This document shows positions 22,691 through 33,180 of a stretch of 64,000 nt of DNA, piece by piece. Source of the stretch: Aristolochia californica. Lineage: Eukaryota > Streptophyta > Magnoliopsida > Piperales > Aristolochiaceae. Under the pieces are notes generated by a model. The model had not been told where the DNA came from. It searched no databases and saw nothing but the letters and a program-made list of their open reading frames with translations. Location: positions 12,447,282 through 12,511,281 of the forward strand of contig JARWKL010000003.1 of assembly GCA_029961685.1 (NCBI GenBank). Direction: 5' to 3'. Every line of letters starts with the position of its first letter. Position 1 is the first letter of the stretch. The position numbers were made by a program, and so were the translations under genes.

Positions 22691-23040
22691 AGGTAATTGA
22701 GAAATTGAAATGTTGAGCTGATTAATAGATAAAAGATTCAAGGGAAAGGTAGGAACAAAAATAATATCTGTGAGTGGAAGTGATGGTGTAACAGAGGGGA
22801 TCCTTTCCTGAGAACTTTAGTTTGGGAGTCGTCATCTATGATAACAAATTTATTCGAGAGACATGGAGAAACTTAGTGGAGTATGTTTTTGTTACCTATG
22901 AGATACTCAGAGGCCCCTAAATCAATTATCCAGGATGAAGAGGAGGAAGTGGTAGAGAGCATACTTGAAGCGGTGGTGTCTGCAGCAGTTGAGGAAGAAC
23001 TTGGAAGCGAGTCCATAAGAGTTTTCATTTTCTAGAATAA
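22691..23040 (-). pseudogene. I protease
   Basis: The minus strand around 22950-22900 gives a WIID-like text before GASEYLIGNKN, so the D-S-G active-site area is only partly recognisable. It is followed by FVIIDDDSQTKV and a TPSLPLTDIIFVPTFPLN-type block (near 22770). The same order occurs in A1 and H. Confidence 0.7.
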
Positions 23041-24041
23041 GTCATACTCATCATCGATAAAGGTTTTTTTTTTTCTGTTGATGGGGTAGACTGGTCCTTT
23101 GTTGTAGCACTTACTGAGGCTTGATTAGCCTTAACCCATTCATGCATGCCATGGATTTCCCAACACTGATCTATAGTGTGGCCATATTTCCCACAATGGG
23201 TGTAGCCTCTGCCTTCTGTTATGAAAAAACCATTCCTTCCACCTTTTCCTTGTCCTCCTCTATAATTTCTTCCATGACCTTTGCCATGGTTGGTTGATAT
23301 TCCCCTACGCCTGGAGTACATAGCGGATGACACTTCAGTAGGAGAAGGGGAAGAAAAGTCTAGAATGCGGAGTAATGTGGGACATACGTCATCAAAGGTG
23401 GGAATAGTGGAGGTGCTAAGGAGTTGCTTTTAGCAACCTCGAGATATGGCTTAAAATTTTCTAGGCAAATGGCAGTGGCTAAGGTTTCCTTATGCTTGTC
23501 TTGGACAGAGACACCAGTGGAGGTAGGCTGAGCTAGCTTCTATTTTTTAAGAAGGCCTCTAAAACAAGCCAAATATTAATGGATATTTTCTCCTTGTTTA
23601 GTGTTGAACATTCTTTGGAGAATATTATATGGCTAGTGTAAGTTTTCAGAGCAAGAGTACAACTTAGCACATGTCTCCCAAATTTGCTTGGCGGTGTCGA
23701 GATAAACAACGTTGTTGGTGACAGGTTCTTCCATGCTATTGATGAGCCAACTAATTACCAAATTTGTCATTTTTTAACCATTTAGCATAAGCAACATCTT
23801 CTTCATCAATGGGTGGCCCAAGTTTGGTGAGGTGACCAAGTAGGTCCCTTGTTATAAGGAACCGTATAACTGATATGGACCAGCTCAAGAAATTTGATAT
23901 CCCTCGCAAGGGTATGGTAGTAATATGGAGAATATCATTCTTGTTACCCATATATTCTTCAGCCATAGGAGGCAATTCAAGGGTAATAATGTACTCAAAT
24001 TTGAAGTAGCCTAAGTAGCTTGGAGATTCAAATGTAGCCAA
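23025..24041 (-). pseudogene. I gag
   Basis: The N-terminus is open (24041-23751) with MAEEYMGNKNDILHITTIPL and LLGHLTKLGPPIDEEDVAYA, matching A1, A2 and H gag. The middle has frameshifts. The C-terminal piece (23333-23025) has a Gly/Arg-rich run and one knuckle-like block, YTHCGKYGHTIDQCWEIHG, in which the first Cys of CCHC is Tyr. The start codon was chosen by alignment with the A2 gag start at MADEN. Confidence 0.87.
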
Positions 24042-24193
24042 GACTAGGTCGGGTAGATGGGAGGAGAACCCAAGATTATCAAGCCTTTAGACAAGGAGGG
24101 AACCCTCTTAGGCCAGTAAACTTGCTGGCCAAAAATTTCTATAATCAATTTTCTAGTCTTCCTTGTAGAGAATAGCAAAAATCAATCAATTAG
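24042..24193 (-). other. Leader of I next to gag
   Basis: This is short untranslated sequence between gag and the D1 insertion point. The text resumes at 27272. No motif. Confidence 0.6.
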
Positions 24194-24614
24194 TGTTGAT
24201 TTTCAGGACTCAATGAATTTAGCTCATGGATAAAAAAGGAGAGAGACCAATTGAAGAAAACTAGAGGAAGAAGAGGTTATGGACTTGATGTCCTAACCCT
24301 CCCTCTGAAGCTCTATTTATAGATTAATGAAACTACTGTATTACAATTATACCCTTGAACTTAGGGTTTAGGGTTTAGGATTTGAACCCTAGAACTTTAA
24401 CTTAATTACTTTAATGCCATCTCTATGAGATGACTATTTATTTACTATCATGCTATCATTGTATATGGGCCTATGGGTCTTCTCCTTCATCTGTGGGCCT
24501 TGACCCCGTCTTCTATATCTCTTGGATGCAAGGGTCTTCCTTGGTCTTATGGGCTTGGGCCCATTTCTAACACACTTGGATATGTGGGCCTTTCTTAGGC
24601 CCTATCTTCCAACA
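24194..24614 (-). repeat. 3' LTR of D1
   Basis: Read on the minus strand it begins TGTTGGAAGATAGGGCC and ends GAGTCCTGAAAATCAACA (421 bp). It contains a short TTTAGGG-like run (24361-24380, three units), which is not long enough to be telomeric. Confidence 0.88.
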
Positions 24615-24720
24615 CTTCCCCTCAAGCTGGGGGTGAGAGAACAACATGAACTCCCACCTTGTTGCAAATGATGTATAAAGTCTTTTTTTTTGTATAAAAT
24701 AGCACATCTTCCAATATGCC
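24615..24720 (-). pseudogene. Fossil of a copia RNase H tail in D1
   Basis: On the minus strand, TGCTATTTTATAC is followed by TACATCATTTGCAACAAGG and then GTTCTCTCACCCCCAGCTTG. This is the same order as the last codons of A1/A2 pol (HFIRE..., then YTICSKLG, then the segment before the polypurine tract), with the part between deleted. The same fused tail is in D2 (37960-38048). Confidence 0.65.
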
Positions 24721-24726
24721 TTCATC

Positions 24727-24900
24727 TTCCAACATTCCCCCTCACATTGGTGTTCTCGTTCATGAGGTCCAACTGACATAATATAAGTGAGAGTAAATCA
24801 CTCCTTGCTGCTAAGACATTGCTCCATACTCCAGTCTTAACTCATGCTGGATGTAGGGCACACCCCGTCTTTTGTACGTAGTGTGTCCAGGTGGTAGAGA
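24727..24900 (-). other. Shared 3' internal module of D1
   Basis: Minus-strand text CTACATCCAGCATGAGTTAA, then GAGTATGGAGCAATGTCTTA and AGGAGTGATTTACTC, matches D2 at 37700-37900 and more weakly K at 2940-3160. It ends in a PPT-like GTGAGGGGGAATGTTGGAAG that mimics a PPT-LTR junction. Confidence 0.65.
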
Positions 24901-24943
24901 AATAAATGGCATTAATGGGGGGAAGTAACATAAATGTAATAAT

Positions 24944-25172
24944 AAGCTCCTCCGTCATGGTGTCCCAATCTTTGACATTTGATATTTTTGACGGGGTATT
25001 AAGTTCCTCCGTCATGGAATCCCAACCATTGGCATTTGATATTTTTGATGGGAGTATTAAGTTCCTCCGTCATAGAATCACAACCATTGACATCTGATAT
25101 TTTTGACGGGGGTATTAAGTTCCTCCGTCATGGAATCCCAACAATTGGCATTTGATATTTTTTACAGGGACA
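24944..25172 (-). repeat. Four-copy 57-58 bp minisatellite in D1
   Basis: Units start at 24944, 25001, 25059 and 25117 with AAGYTCCTCCGTCAT and end with GATATTTTTGAYGGG plus a short link. Differences between units are single bases. D2 has one unit-like copy at about 37605-37685, so the array grew in D1 or its lineage. Confidence 0.88.
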
Positions 25173-26820
25173 AATAAATGATGGTATGAGGCCACCTCTT
25201 CTTCAATAATAATGTCTCATCTAAAGAGACTCTATAGCAGTAGTTGAAATGGGCTTGGACCCATATAACACGAACCAAAAATCCTTGTAAAATTGACCCA
25301 TGAAATAATCTAATACACATATTTGTACCAAATAAAATGTTGACCAAAGAATAATCTATCAATTTTTCAAAATAATAATCCAGCCAGAGAAAAATTTATC
25401 GAGTCAAGTCAAGATAAATAGTACATCAATATATCGGGTCCTGGACTCGTATACCGAGACAGAAATAAGTGGTCCAGGTGAGTTGACCAGGACCGGGTTG
25501 ACTCGGTTTGAGTTGGCTCACTCGAAATAGAACCAAGACCCTCGGGTTGCTGGTTCACTAGATCGCTTGCTTGACTCGGACGAGTCCGGGTCTTGGCAGA
25601 AAAAGAATGGCCCGGCTGATTAATTAAGGTTTCCTTAGGAAACAATTTAAATCAGTAATAGTGCCTTCTTCCCTCAAGAGGGGAAAATCAGAGTTCTTTG
25701 GAAGGCAACTTTCCAGATTGCGGAGTACTGGTTCGTCGCCGAAAAAACGGAAAATCAATCTGGCTGACATCTTCATCCTCCAAAATGGCAACTCCTCTGA
25801 CGTAGGAAAGCCCAATGAAGAATAAAATTTTATCCTCGACGAGGCTGGCTTCTGAACAGAGCAAAAAACTAGAGAGGAGTAGCAGGCGATGAAAGGAGTT
25901 TCTAGAATAATAAACAAAATCGGAATATCATCACCGAACATATATTGTCAGATGAAGTTCTGTCAGCACATAACTGGTGAGTGACAACCATGTGATCTTA
26001 GCAACATAAAAAAACACAAAGTAGCGAAGCATTCGGTCTCTAGAAACATAAATGTTTGATCGGTTTGCTGGCGAGTAACAGAACAATACAGAGGTGTCAC
26101 AATAACAATATGTTGCTAAACAAAGTCAGCAACGCAATACGACTTCCGACGGCAGCAATGATAGTGAGCAAGCTGGCCATATGGTGACGGGCTCAAAGAT
26201 GCACTCGTCAGATATTTGGACATCACATAAGACGTCTGAGGCTCGCTCTTCCCTCTCTTTGATTATGAGATCGTCGGTGTATCCGAGTATGGCCAGTAGG
26301 ATTTCGTGCAGACAAATTGGTGACCTACCCCTAGAAAGAAATTGATTCTGAAAATAGAATGATAAATAAAAAAAAGGTTGAATATCAATTGGAGAATCAA
26401 AGGTAATTGTAGAAATAGTGTCTGTGAGTCTGTTGAAACTCAACGTGTCCTCTTAGTGGATCAGACAACAGTCCTTCAATCATAACTGTTCGACTCGCTC
26501 AGTTTCCCATTGGGTTGATGTTCCGATCCGTGCTGGAGCTTACACCGATGAGCTCATCGAGACCGCCAAATCTATAGCTTCTCCTAGATGTGGCATCCTT
26601 GCACTCAGGGGGAGTCTTTTGCTGGTATGATGATGTTTTGCCAAGTCTACTCGGCTCAACTCGGATACGAGAGGAAGAAAAAACAACAATTAGTAGTGTA
26701 ATAGTGGGAAATAAAAAAAGGAATTCTAGCCACTATAAAAAAAAGCATCAATATGAGAAAATAAAAAATAATGGGTTTCTTGAATTTTGAAAACCATAGC
26801 TATGAGTCTTGAAAATCAAA
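25173..26820 (-). other. D1 internal region with short unassigned frames
   Basis: Minus-strand open frames of 79, 106 and 106 codons (25409-25645, 25624-25941, 26126-26443) have no motif I recognise. The D2 counterpart shares nucleotide similarity (a segment rich in GACTCG and CGAGT words at 25430-25590 against 37000-37270) but does not keep these frames. I therefore favour non-coding or long-decayed sequence. The base composition here is more GC-rich than the surrounding copia DNA, which hints at captured sequence. Confidence 0.4.
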
Positions 26821-26832
26821 CTTTTGATACCA
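26821..26832 (-). other. Primer-binding site of D1
   Basis: The minus strand reads TGGTATCAAAAG directly after the LTR end, 9-10 matches to the initiator tRNA-Met complement. Confidence 0.75.
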
Positions 26833-27266
26833 TGTTGAATTTTAGGACTCCATGAATTTAGTTCATGGAGAAAAAAGGAGAGAGACCCATTGGAGAAAAC
26901 TAGAGGAAGAAGAGGTCATGGACTTGATGTCCTAACCCTCCCCCTCAAACTCTATTTATAGATTAATGAAACTAATGTATTACAATAATACCCCTGAACT
27001 TAGGGTTTATGGTTTATAGTTTTAACCCTGGAACTTTAACCTATTACATCAATGCTATCTCTATGAGTTGACTCTTTATTTACCATCCTGCTATCATTGT
27101 ATGTGGGCCTATGGGCCTTTTCCTTGATCTGTGGGCCTTGCGCCTGTCTTCTATATATCTTGGATGCATGGGTCTTCCTTGGTCTATGGGCTTGGACCCA
27201 TCTTCTAACACACTTGGATATGTGGGCTTTCATCAGTTGTGTGGGCTTGGGGCCTTTCTTCCAACA
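26833..27266 (-). repeat. 5' LTR of D1
   Basis: It matches 24194-24614 along its length: same purine-rich GGAGAGAGACC segment, same AGGGTTTA-type patch, same CTTCCAACA end on the plus strand. Confidence 0.88.
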
Positions 27267-27271
27267 ATAAG

Positions 27272-28092
27272 CATGAGAAAGGTGAGGCGACAACTCCAAA
27301 TTAGATCCTTCCAAGATCATTCCAAAAATATAATTGACTATAGCATGGAATAAACCAGTCTAGATTCAGTTCTTCATGAATTAGGCAAGATATGATTGAT
27401 TTAAAATCAAACAAATCAGGCCTAATCAAGAATATATTTATTGAATGTTAGATCTAAAAAAATATTTCTTCAAATAGATTGGCGCCAACTAGACTTTCCA
27501 AAGGACCACTTTCTTACTTATCTTGTGCTTGCTTACTTTTATGTAAAACACAATATTCTATTCTTGATTTTTCAAGAACAATGAGCCAACTCGTGGCTCT
27601 CAAAACATTCTCCAAAAAATCACAAAACCAAGTAGAGTACTTCAAACAACTCGGTTAATGGAGAAGCTTAGCATAGAAGCTACGTAAATAGATTTATGAA
27701 ATCCAATGGATAAAAAACCACTCATAATAGGATCAAGAACATTTTTATTCATCATAAAAATCTTTTTCCCACAAAATTATAACTTTTTATGTAGAAAATC
27801 TCAACATAAACTGATTTTCAGCCAAGAACTTACAAACCGACAAAACTGCCTTGGTAAACTTCTTCTAATCCGAGATGCATAGATCTCAATAATTTCATAA
27901 GATGAAGACAGAAATGAAATAATCTCTGAATCATATTCCAAAGTTCAGAAAACCATGAGCATGAAGTCATAATAACAACAATGAAAAACTTATATCACGA
28001 GCTTCAATCTTGCTTCACAAAGAGCCTTCTATAAGTAGCTTTGATCATAACTTCTTAGAGCATTATTTTGAGGTGGGGATCCTAAATTTGAC
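27272..28092 (-). other. Leader of I, continuation
   Basis: This is untranslated AT-rich sequence between D1 and the primer-binding site of I. No open frame of note or motif. Confidence 0.6.
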
Positions 28093-28104
28093 GCTCTAAT
28101 ACCA
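28093..28104 (-). other. Primer-binding site of I
   Basis: The minus strand reads TGGTATTAGAGC abutting the 5' LTR, 11 of 12 matches to the initiator tRNA-Met complement. Confidence 0.85.
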
Positions 28105-28567
28105 TGTTGAATTTAGGGCCCCATGCTTGAAACCTCGAGCAAGATGAGAGAGGGAGAAGAGAAGGGAGAGAGAAGAGAAAAAGAGCAAAGAGAGAGAGAG
28201 AGAGAGCTCGGGTAGAGAGGAGAGAAGAGAAAAGAGAGAAAAGATACTTAGGCTTGAGAGAGATTCTTCCACGAGTTGAGAAGAGGAGAGTTTGATTTAA
28301 TCCTTCAACCAAGACCCCTATTTATATTATTTTTGTACATATTTAGAGAAACTCCTCAATCAAGTACAATCCCTAATATCCCTAATTACATCAATCATGA
28401 TTAAATAAATTTCATCAATCAAGGGAAGATAAATCAATTAAATTAATCAAGGAAGATTGCCAAATCTTCTAACTCATGTGATGAAGATTCCAGCTCATGT
28501 GATTACTCATCATACCACCTCACGTGGTGACGTGTGGTCATGGTGGGTTTGGTCCCACCTTGTAACA
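28105..28567 (-). repeat. 5' LTR of I
   Basis: 463 bp; pairs with 19394-19862. It contains a GA-rich tract on the plus strand (28185-28206) and a decayed TATA region near 28320-28335. Confidence 0.9.
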
Positions 28568-28572
28568 GAGCC

Positions 28573-29014
28573 TAATTAACTCCTTACGCTTTACTCAGAT
28601 CGATGTGTCATGGATCGAACTTTGTTGTAAGGTCATCATGGGAGTTGGAAGGGGGGTGGGGATCCCACAAAAGGTCCACGACATATAGAATGTTGTTTCA
28701 TTAAGGGTAGTTTGAAGGTTTCACTCTTGTATTATGGTTGCCCTAGTTTTCTCTTTATATATGGAGGCGTTGTTGTTAGAGTTGATCAATCGGAGAAGGA
28801 TCATCGGTTGCAACTGAGAGAGGTTAGAGAAAAAGTTATTTGTCTTATAAACTATTTCATCTTCATACTGAATTACTGCAGTGGCAGAATACAAGATGTA
28901 GTCTAACCTTAAAACGAACTTGTATAAATTTGGTGTTCTTTGTGCTTGCATTTTGTTCTTCTACGATTATTATTGCTCTCGCTAATTTTGAATTAGGGCA
29001 TCTAATTTATAACA
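28573..29014 (+). repeat. E LTR, larger part, split by element I
   Basis: It continues the 17 bp at 19377-19393: TAATTAACTCCTTACGC through GGGCATCTAATTTATAACA. It has the E landmarks GTTTCATTAAGGGTAG, GGTTAGAGAAAAAG and CTATTTCATCTTCATA. The four- and five-base duplications place E before I in time, and I before D1. Confidence 0.88.
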
Positions 29015-29700
29015 GACCTATCATCATCCACGACATCCTCAAGTGCGGAGAGTTAGTCAATATATGAGGATGTCCCTTTTTCCATTCTTCTCCTCTTCAC
29101 GAATTTGAATTGTTCCTTTTGAGGCTTTGGACTCATCTCGTCCCTGGATCTGACATGCTATGGGGCTACTTCTCTTTGAATTGTATCTTTTTGAACCCAC
29201 TGACTCCTGCTTCCTGCCTATTGCACAAACACTAGAAGTATGACATCTTGGATGCATCCGGGGTAGTTGGGGTGAAGATTGACCGGCCAATTCTCCTTGA
29301 CGTATCGGGTAATCTCCATAAAGGTGGATCCAAGTAAGTCATTCAAATCCATTGAATGAATCTAGATTGTATCTTCTTAACATACAAAAATGTCTTCAAA
29401 ATTTTGGGCCCAAGTTCCTCTACCTCGAGGTTTGAGTAGAAGACCTTCACTAGAAAAGGGTAGACGGGCTCATCCAACTCAAGTATGCCCTTATAAGAGG
29501 AAAAACATTCTCTCAAACCCTTCAATCTCCCTCATGCAAAAGCCCATGTCGACCTTGCACAATTCCACTATGTTCTTATTTATAAAACTCTCAAAATACT
29601 TACCCAAATGTTGCTTATTGCGGAAGTGCTTCTTCTCAGCCATGACTTTTGTCCTCACCATGGTGGAAAAATTCGGTTTTGAGAGAGAATTGGTGAAAAT
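29015..29700 (-). pseudogene. Decayed plant-transposon-like reading frame
   Basis: On the minus strand from an ATG near 29660 the text reads MVRTKVMAEKKHFRNKQHLG, KVDMGFCMREIEGFERMF, then after a frameshift LELDEPVYPFLVKVFYSNLE and a block near WPVNLHPNYPG. The pattern (YP.LVK.FY.NL followed by a helical block) resembles the domain called putative plant transposon protein in domain databases, common in plant repeats. That assignment is from memory of the pattern and is tentative. It is interrupted by the E LTR at 29014, with a possible tail at 19111-19376. Confidence 0.4.
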
Positions 29701-29984
29701 GAGGGTTTTAGCCTCAGATTTGAATGGAAATTGCTAAAAAACCAGAATGAAAGGAGGAATAGGGCTCTAGAGCTCTGAGGATATGTTGGAATAGGGTTTT
29801 GAGGTAATTTAGAGTGAAGAACTTGGGTTAAAAATTTGTTGTGTCTCTTCAACTTCTCAATTTGTGCCATGACTGATCCATCATTCTCTATCAATTTATC
29901 GATCAATTATTTTACTTGATCGATCAATCAATAGGCAATGATTGATCAATGACCTAGTCAGAGGGACATAAATGTAATCTTTTA
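29701..29984. other. Spacer with a second GATC(A/G)ATCA cluster
   Basis: Short spacer without coding evidence. Positions 29885-29950 contain four GATC-type near-palindromes, ending 38 bp before the D2 LTR. Confidence 0.5.
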
Positions 29985-30091
29985 TCTTGGAAGATGTGTC
30001 CAAGCTCACACGACCCAGAAAGGCCCACATATCCATGTGTGTTAGAAGATGAAGGAAGGCCCACCTATCCAAGAAAGGTGGATGATGGGCT
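29985..30091 (+). repeat. D2 5' LTR, first part
   Basis: TCTTGGAAGATGTGTCC (start decayed from TGTTGG) through GGATGATGGGCT. It rejoins at 35112 after removal of G1 and one gggct duplicate. Confidence 0.82.
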
Positions 30092-30468
30092 TGTTAGGAT
30101 CTGCCCTTGCCATGGATCTCGTCACTCTTATTTCTCCTCTTTCCTCCAGATTTACTGTCGACAAAGAGGTGATCTTTCTATGCTTGGTGCGTGCAATGAT
30201 TTGGGAATGAATTGAGCCTTGAAGGAGGCTCGACCTTGATCTTAGAAAGGGAGAATCCAACCTCTAATCTATTTTTGATTTCAATGCTTGCCTTTCATTC
30301 AAGCCCTTCTCCCATATAAAGAGGATTAGGGACACAAATAACCAGCCCAAACCGAGGGGTACAAGGTTCACGAGAATTACAATTAAACAAATATAACACC
30401 TAAAAGGAAATTACATAAATTAATTCCTACGTCTGTTTATAACCCGAGATGCTATGGAGTCCATAACA
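30092..30468 (-). repeat. 3' LTR of G1
   Basis: On the minus strand it runs from TGTTATGGACTCCATAGC to GGGCAGATCCTAACA. The polypurine tract GGAGGGTGGTGA lies at 30469-30480. It differs from 34728-35106 by scattered single bases. Confidence 0.92.
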
Positions 30469-30482
30469 TCACCACCCTCCTA

Positions 30483-31290
30483 GAGAAAGAGCTTGTTCTC
30501 AAGCTCGAAAGTGGGGTAGAGAGCCTTAAAAGACACCAAGGGCTCCCATCTAGTGTCAAGTGGGTTAGTGTCAGCCCACTGCACAAAAATCTCCCAGTCG
30601 CCCTGAACTCAGCAAGCCTGCAACACCTGGGTTGGAGTTGATAACACACGTCCTTCCTGAATTGGTGCCAAAGGTGTGTGGACCAATGGAGAGTTGCCGT
30701 TGAATGTCTTCAACTGAGAGACATGGAAAACATCATGTAGCCTGGCATCCAGTTGAAGCTGCAAATGGTAGGCAACTGTGCCAATGCATTCCAGGACTTG
30801 GAATGGGCCATAGAACTTGGGGGACAATTTGTGACATTTGGAGGCCATAAGGGAGAGCTGCCGGTAATGTTGATGACGAAGCCACACACAATCCCCCAGA
30901 GAAAAGACCAAGTTGCGATGTCTTTTATCATAGTTGGCTTTCATTGTCAGCTGAGTGTCCTCTAAATGAGAGCGTACCTGGCTGAGCAATGCATCACGTT
31001 CTGCCAAAGCCTGGTCAAGTGTTGCCACCTTAGAAGATCCAGGTTCATAGGATAAGAGCAGAGGAGGATCTCTGCAATAAATGACCTTGGCAGGAGTGGT
31101 GCCGAGTGAGGTGTGGTAGGATGTGTTACAACAGAACTCCGCCCATGCCAGCCATCTGACCCAACTTTGAGGTGAATCCCCGACAAAAAAATGGAGGTAC
31201 ATTTCAATGGTTTGGTTGACTACCTCTGTTTGGCCATCGGTCTGCGGGTGGTTGGCTGAGGAGAAGGCCAACTTTGTCCCTTGCAGTTTG
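30483..31290 (-). pseudogene. G1 integrase C-terminus with chromodomain-like end
   Basis: Open from 31271 to 30609: HPQTDGQTEVVNQTIEMYL (third catalytic Glu present), SWVRWLAWAEFCCNTSYH, GDCVWLRHQHYRQLSL, HKLSPKFYGPFQVLE and LHDVFHVSQLKTF. A stop at 30609 separates a WEIFVQWADTNPLDTRWE block near 30590-30540, which looks like a chromodomain fold and may steer integration to heterochromatin. Confidence 0.9.
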
Positions 31291-31840
31291 AAGAGTTCCT
31301 TCTAGAAAGTACTTGTGAAGATGGCATCTCTATCACTGGTAATGGAAGTAGGCACCCAATGTAATTTGACAATATAATCCATGAAGAGTTGGGCGACGTG
31401 AGCTACTGTATAAGGGTGCGCCAGGGCCAAGAAGTGTGCATATTTGGTGAAGCGCTCGACTACCACAAAAATAACTAATTTGCCAGAAGATGGGGGAAGT
31501 CCAACAATAAAGTCCATGGATATATCGGCCCGTACCTGTGAAGGTAATTGAAGGGGTTGGAGCAACCCTACTGGACTTAAGGACTTGGCTTTGTTCCGCT
31601 AACAAATATGCGAGCTGTCACATAGTCCATCACACTACTTTTCATGCCCCGCCAAAATAAATCCTGGCTGATCTGAAATAATGTTTTCTGCCGGTCCTCA
31701 TGTGTGCTGTCATGAAAGGTAGATAATATGCTGTGAATGAGTGGCGAGGTGTGATGGAGATAAATCCTATTCTGGAACAATATGAGTCGATCCTGAATGG
31801 TCCAAGTGCTATCCATTTTGTTCTGCTCAATATTATGATA
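31291..31840 (-). pseudogene. G1 integrase core
   Basis: Minus-strand blocks: HDSTHEDRQKTLFQISQDLF (31720), a frameshifted Cys pair near 31620, then open 31565-31302 with ADISMDFIVGLP (first Asp) and ITSDRDAIF (second Asp). With the Glu in the downstream frame the D,D-35-E triad is complete, but stops and shifts at about 31570 and 31300 prevent one continuous protein. Confidence 0.88.
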
Positions 31841-31906
31841 TAGCCCAAGGAGCTTGGGGTGCTGCTATGTTTCATTCTGAATAGAGTCTTGCCAAAGAAA
31901 TCTGGG

Positions 31907-32647
31907 TTAACTGATAGCGTGTAGCTGAGGCTCAGATAGGTCCCTGCAGGACAAGGCATCTGCCCCCACGTTGAGGTCGCCAGGTTTATACTCAACCTTA
32001 AAATCAAATCCCATGAATTTGCTCAACCAATGTTGTTGGGGAGACGTGGTGAGACGCTGCTCGAGTATGTACTTGAAACTGCAATGATCGGTCCGGATAG
32101 TAAAGGGGCGCCACCAGAGATAGAGCCTCCAGTGTTGAATGACTTTGGCTAAGCCGATCAGTCCCCTTTCATAGGCAGCTAATTCGTGGTGATGTTGGCC
32201 GAGCTGCCTGCTAAAATAAGCTATGGGGTGGCTTTGCTGCTGTAATACCGCGCCAATACCCCCTCCAGATGCATCACATTCAATAACAAACAATTCATCA
32301 AAGTTAGGCAGCTGAAGTACCGATGCAGATGATAAAGTCGTCTTCAAATTTTCAAAAGACGAAGTTGTTGTTTCTGACCAAATAAAAGCATTGCGCTTAA
32401 GGAGATTATTGAGCAGAGCTGCAATCTTACGAATGGATTTTCTATAGTAACCTGCTAGTCCCAAGAATCCCTGTAACGCTGAGACTGATGTGAGAGTAGG
32501 CCAGTCGACCACTGCCTGAATTTTGCTATGGTCTGCCTTCACGCCAAATGTTGAGATAACGTGGCCCAGATATGCTACCTCTGACGTTCCCATGGAATAT
32601 TTGGATTGGTTGAGAACCAAATGATGGGAGTGTAAGATAGTGAACAC
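31907..32647 (-). pseudogene. G1 RNase H and RT end
   Basis: 246 open codons. It begins in the RT thumb region (FTILHSHHLVLNQSKYSMG, EVAYLGHVIS), continues GVKADHSKIQAVVDWP, LQGFLGLAGYYRKSIRKIA and reaches RNase H at FVIECDASGGGIGAVLQQQ, then HPIAYFSRQL, LAAYERGLIGLAKVIQHWR, FTIRTDHCSFKYILEQRL and KPGDLNVGADALS. This is the longest open pol piece in the window. Confidence 0.92.
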
Positions 32648-33180
32648 TTGGCACAGATGCTGAAGGTGCTCTTCCCAGTGCTTACTATAAACCAGGATAT
32701 CATAAAAAAAGACAAGAGCAAACTTCCTTCAGATAGAATGAAATACCTCATTCATGAGGGCCTTGAAGGTGGAGGGTACGTTGGAGAGACCAAATGGCAT
32801 GACTAAAAACTCGAAATGCCCATGGTGCATCTGGAATGCTGTCTTCTCCAAGTCAGAAGAGTGAACTCGAATATGGTGATATTCTGATTTCAAATCTAGT
32901 TTGGTGAATAAGTTGGCGCCATGCAATTCATCTAATAGTTCATCAACCACTGGAATGGGAAATTTATCTTTAATGGTATGAGCATTGAGCTCTCTGTAGT
33001 CAACACAAAACCTCTATGATTTATCATGCTTCTTGACGAGTAACACTGGTGAGGAAAATGAGACCTGTTGGGCTGAATAATCCCTTGGACGAGCATAGTC
33101 CGGCACTGCCGCTCAATTTCATCTTTCTGTAAGTGTGGGTAGCGGTACTGGTGAACCACTACTGGTTCAGTACCCAATTT
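32648..33180 (-). pseudogene. G1 reverse transcriptase core
   Basis: Blocks: [28 protein letters not shown] text, then [39 protein letters not shown] and ALMNEVF. The catalytic box near 32690-32705 reads VFFYDILVYS, with Tyr in place of the first Asp of the FFDD motif. Stops near 32930 and 32725 split it. Confidence 0.9.

Larger units (their letters stand above)
24194..27266 (-). mobile_element. D1: non-autonomous LTR element inserted in the leader of I
   Basis: LTRs at 24194-24614 (3') and 26833-27266 (5') flank a 2.2-kb interior without gag or pol. A primer-binding site and polypurine tract sit at the right ends. Flanks attag (24189-24193) and ataag (27267-27271) fit a target duplication with one change. 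D2 (29985-38144) is a second copy of the family. D1 carries a four-unit minisatellite, the shared 3' module and a fossil copia RNase H tail. Confidence 0.9.
19394..28567 (-). mobile_element. I: full-length Ty1/copia element on the minus strand, split by D1
   Basis: The LTRs at 19394-19862 (3') and 28105-28567 (5') share ends TGTTACAAGGTGGGACC and CTAAATTCAACA when read on the minus strand. The target duplication gagcc is exact (19389-19393 and 28568-28572), and its bases belong to the host E LTR. Gag, PR, INT, RT and RNase H lie between 24000 and 19880. The leader beyond gag is interrupted by D1 (24194-27266) and continues to a primer-binding site at 28093-28104. Without D1 the element is about 6.1 kb. 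RT and INT keep long open blocks, but the element as a whole is broken. Confidence 0.93.

Noticed and set aside
24361..24380. TTTAGGG-like words suggesting an interstitial telomere
   Set aside because: Only about three units, and they are part of the D1 LTR; the other LTR has a degenerate version.
25409..26443. D1 internal frames as captured host exons
   Set aside because: The D2 counterpart does not keep the frames and I recognise no domain; the idea remains possible but unsupported.
31907..32647. 246-codon open frame of G1 as a functional gene
   Set aside because: It is only the RT end and RNase H of a gypsy pol whose other parts have stops and an altered catalytic box.
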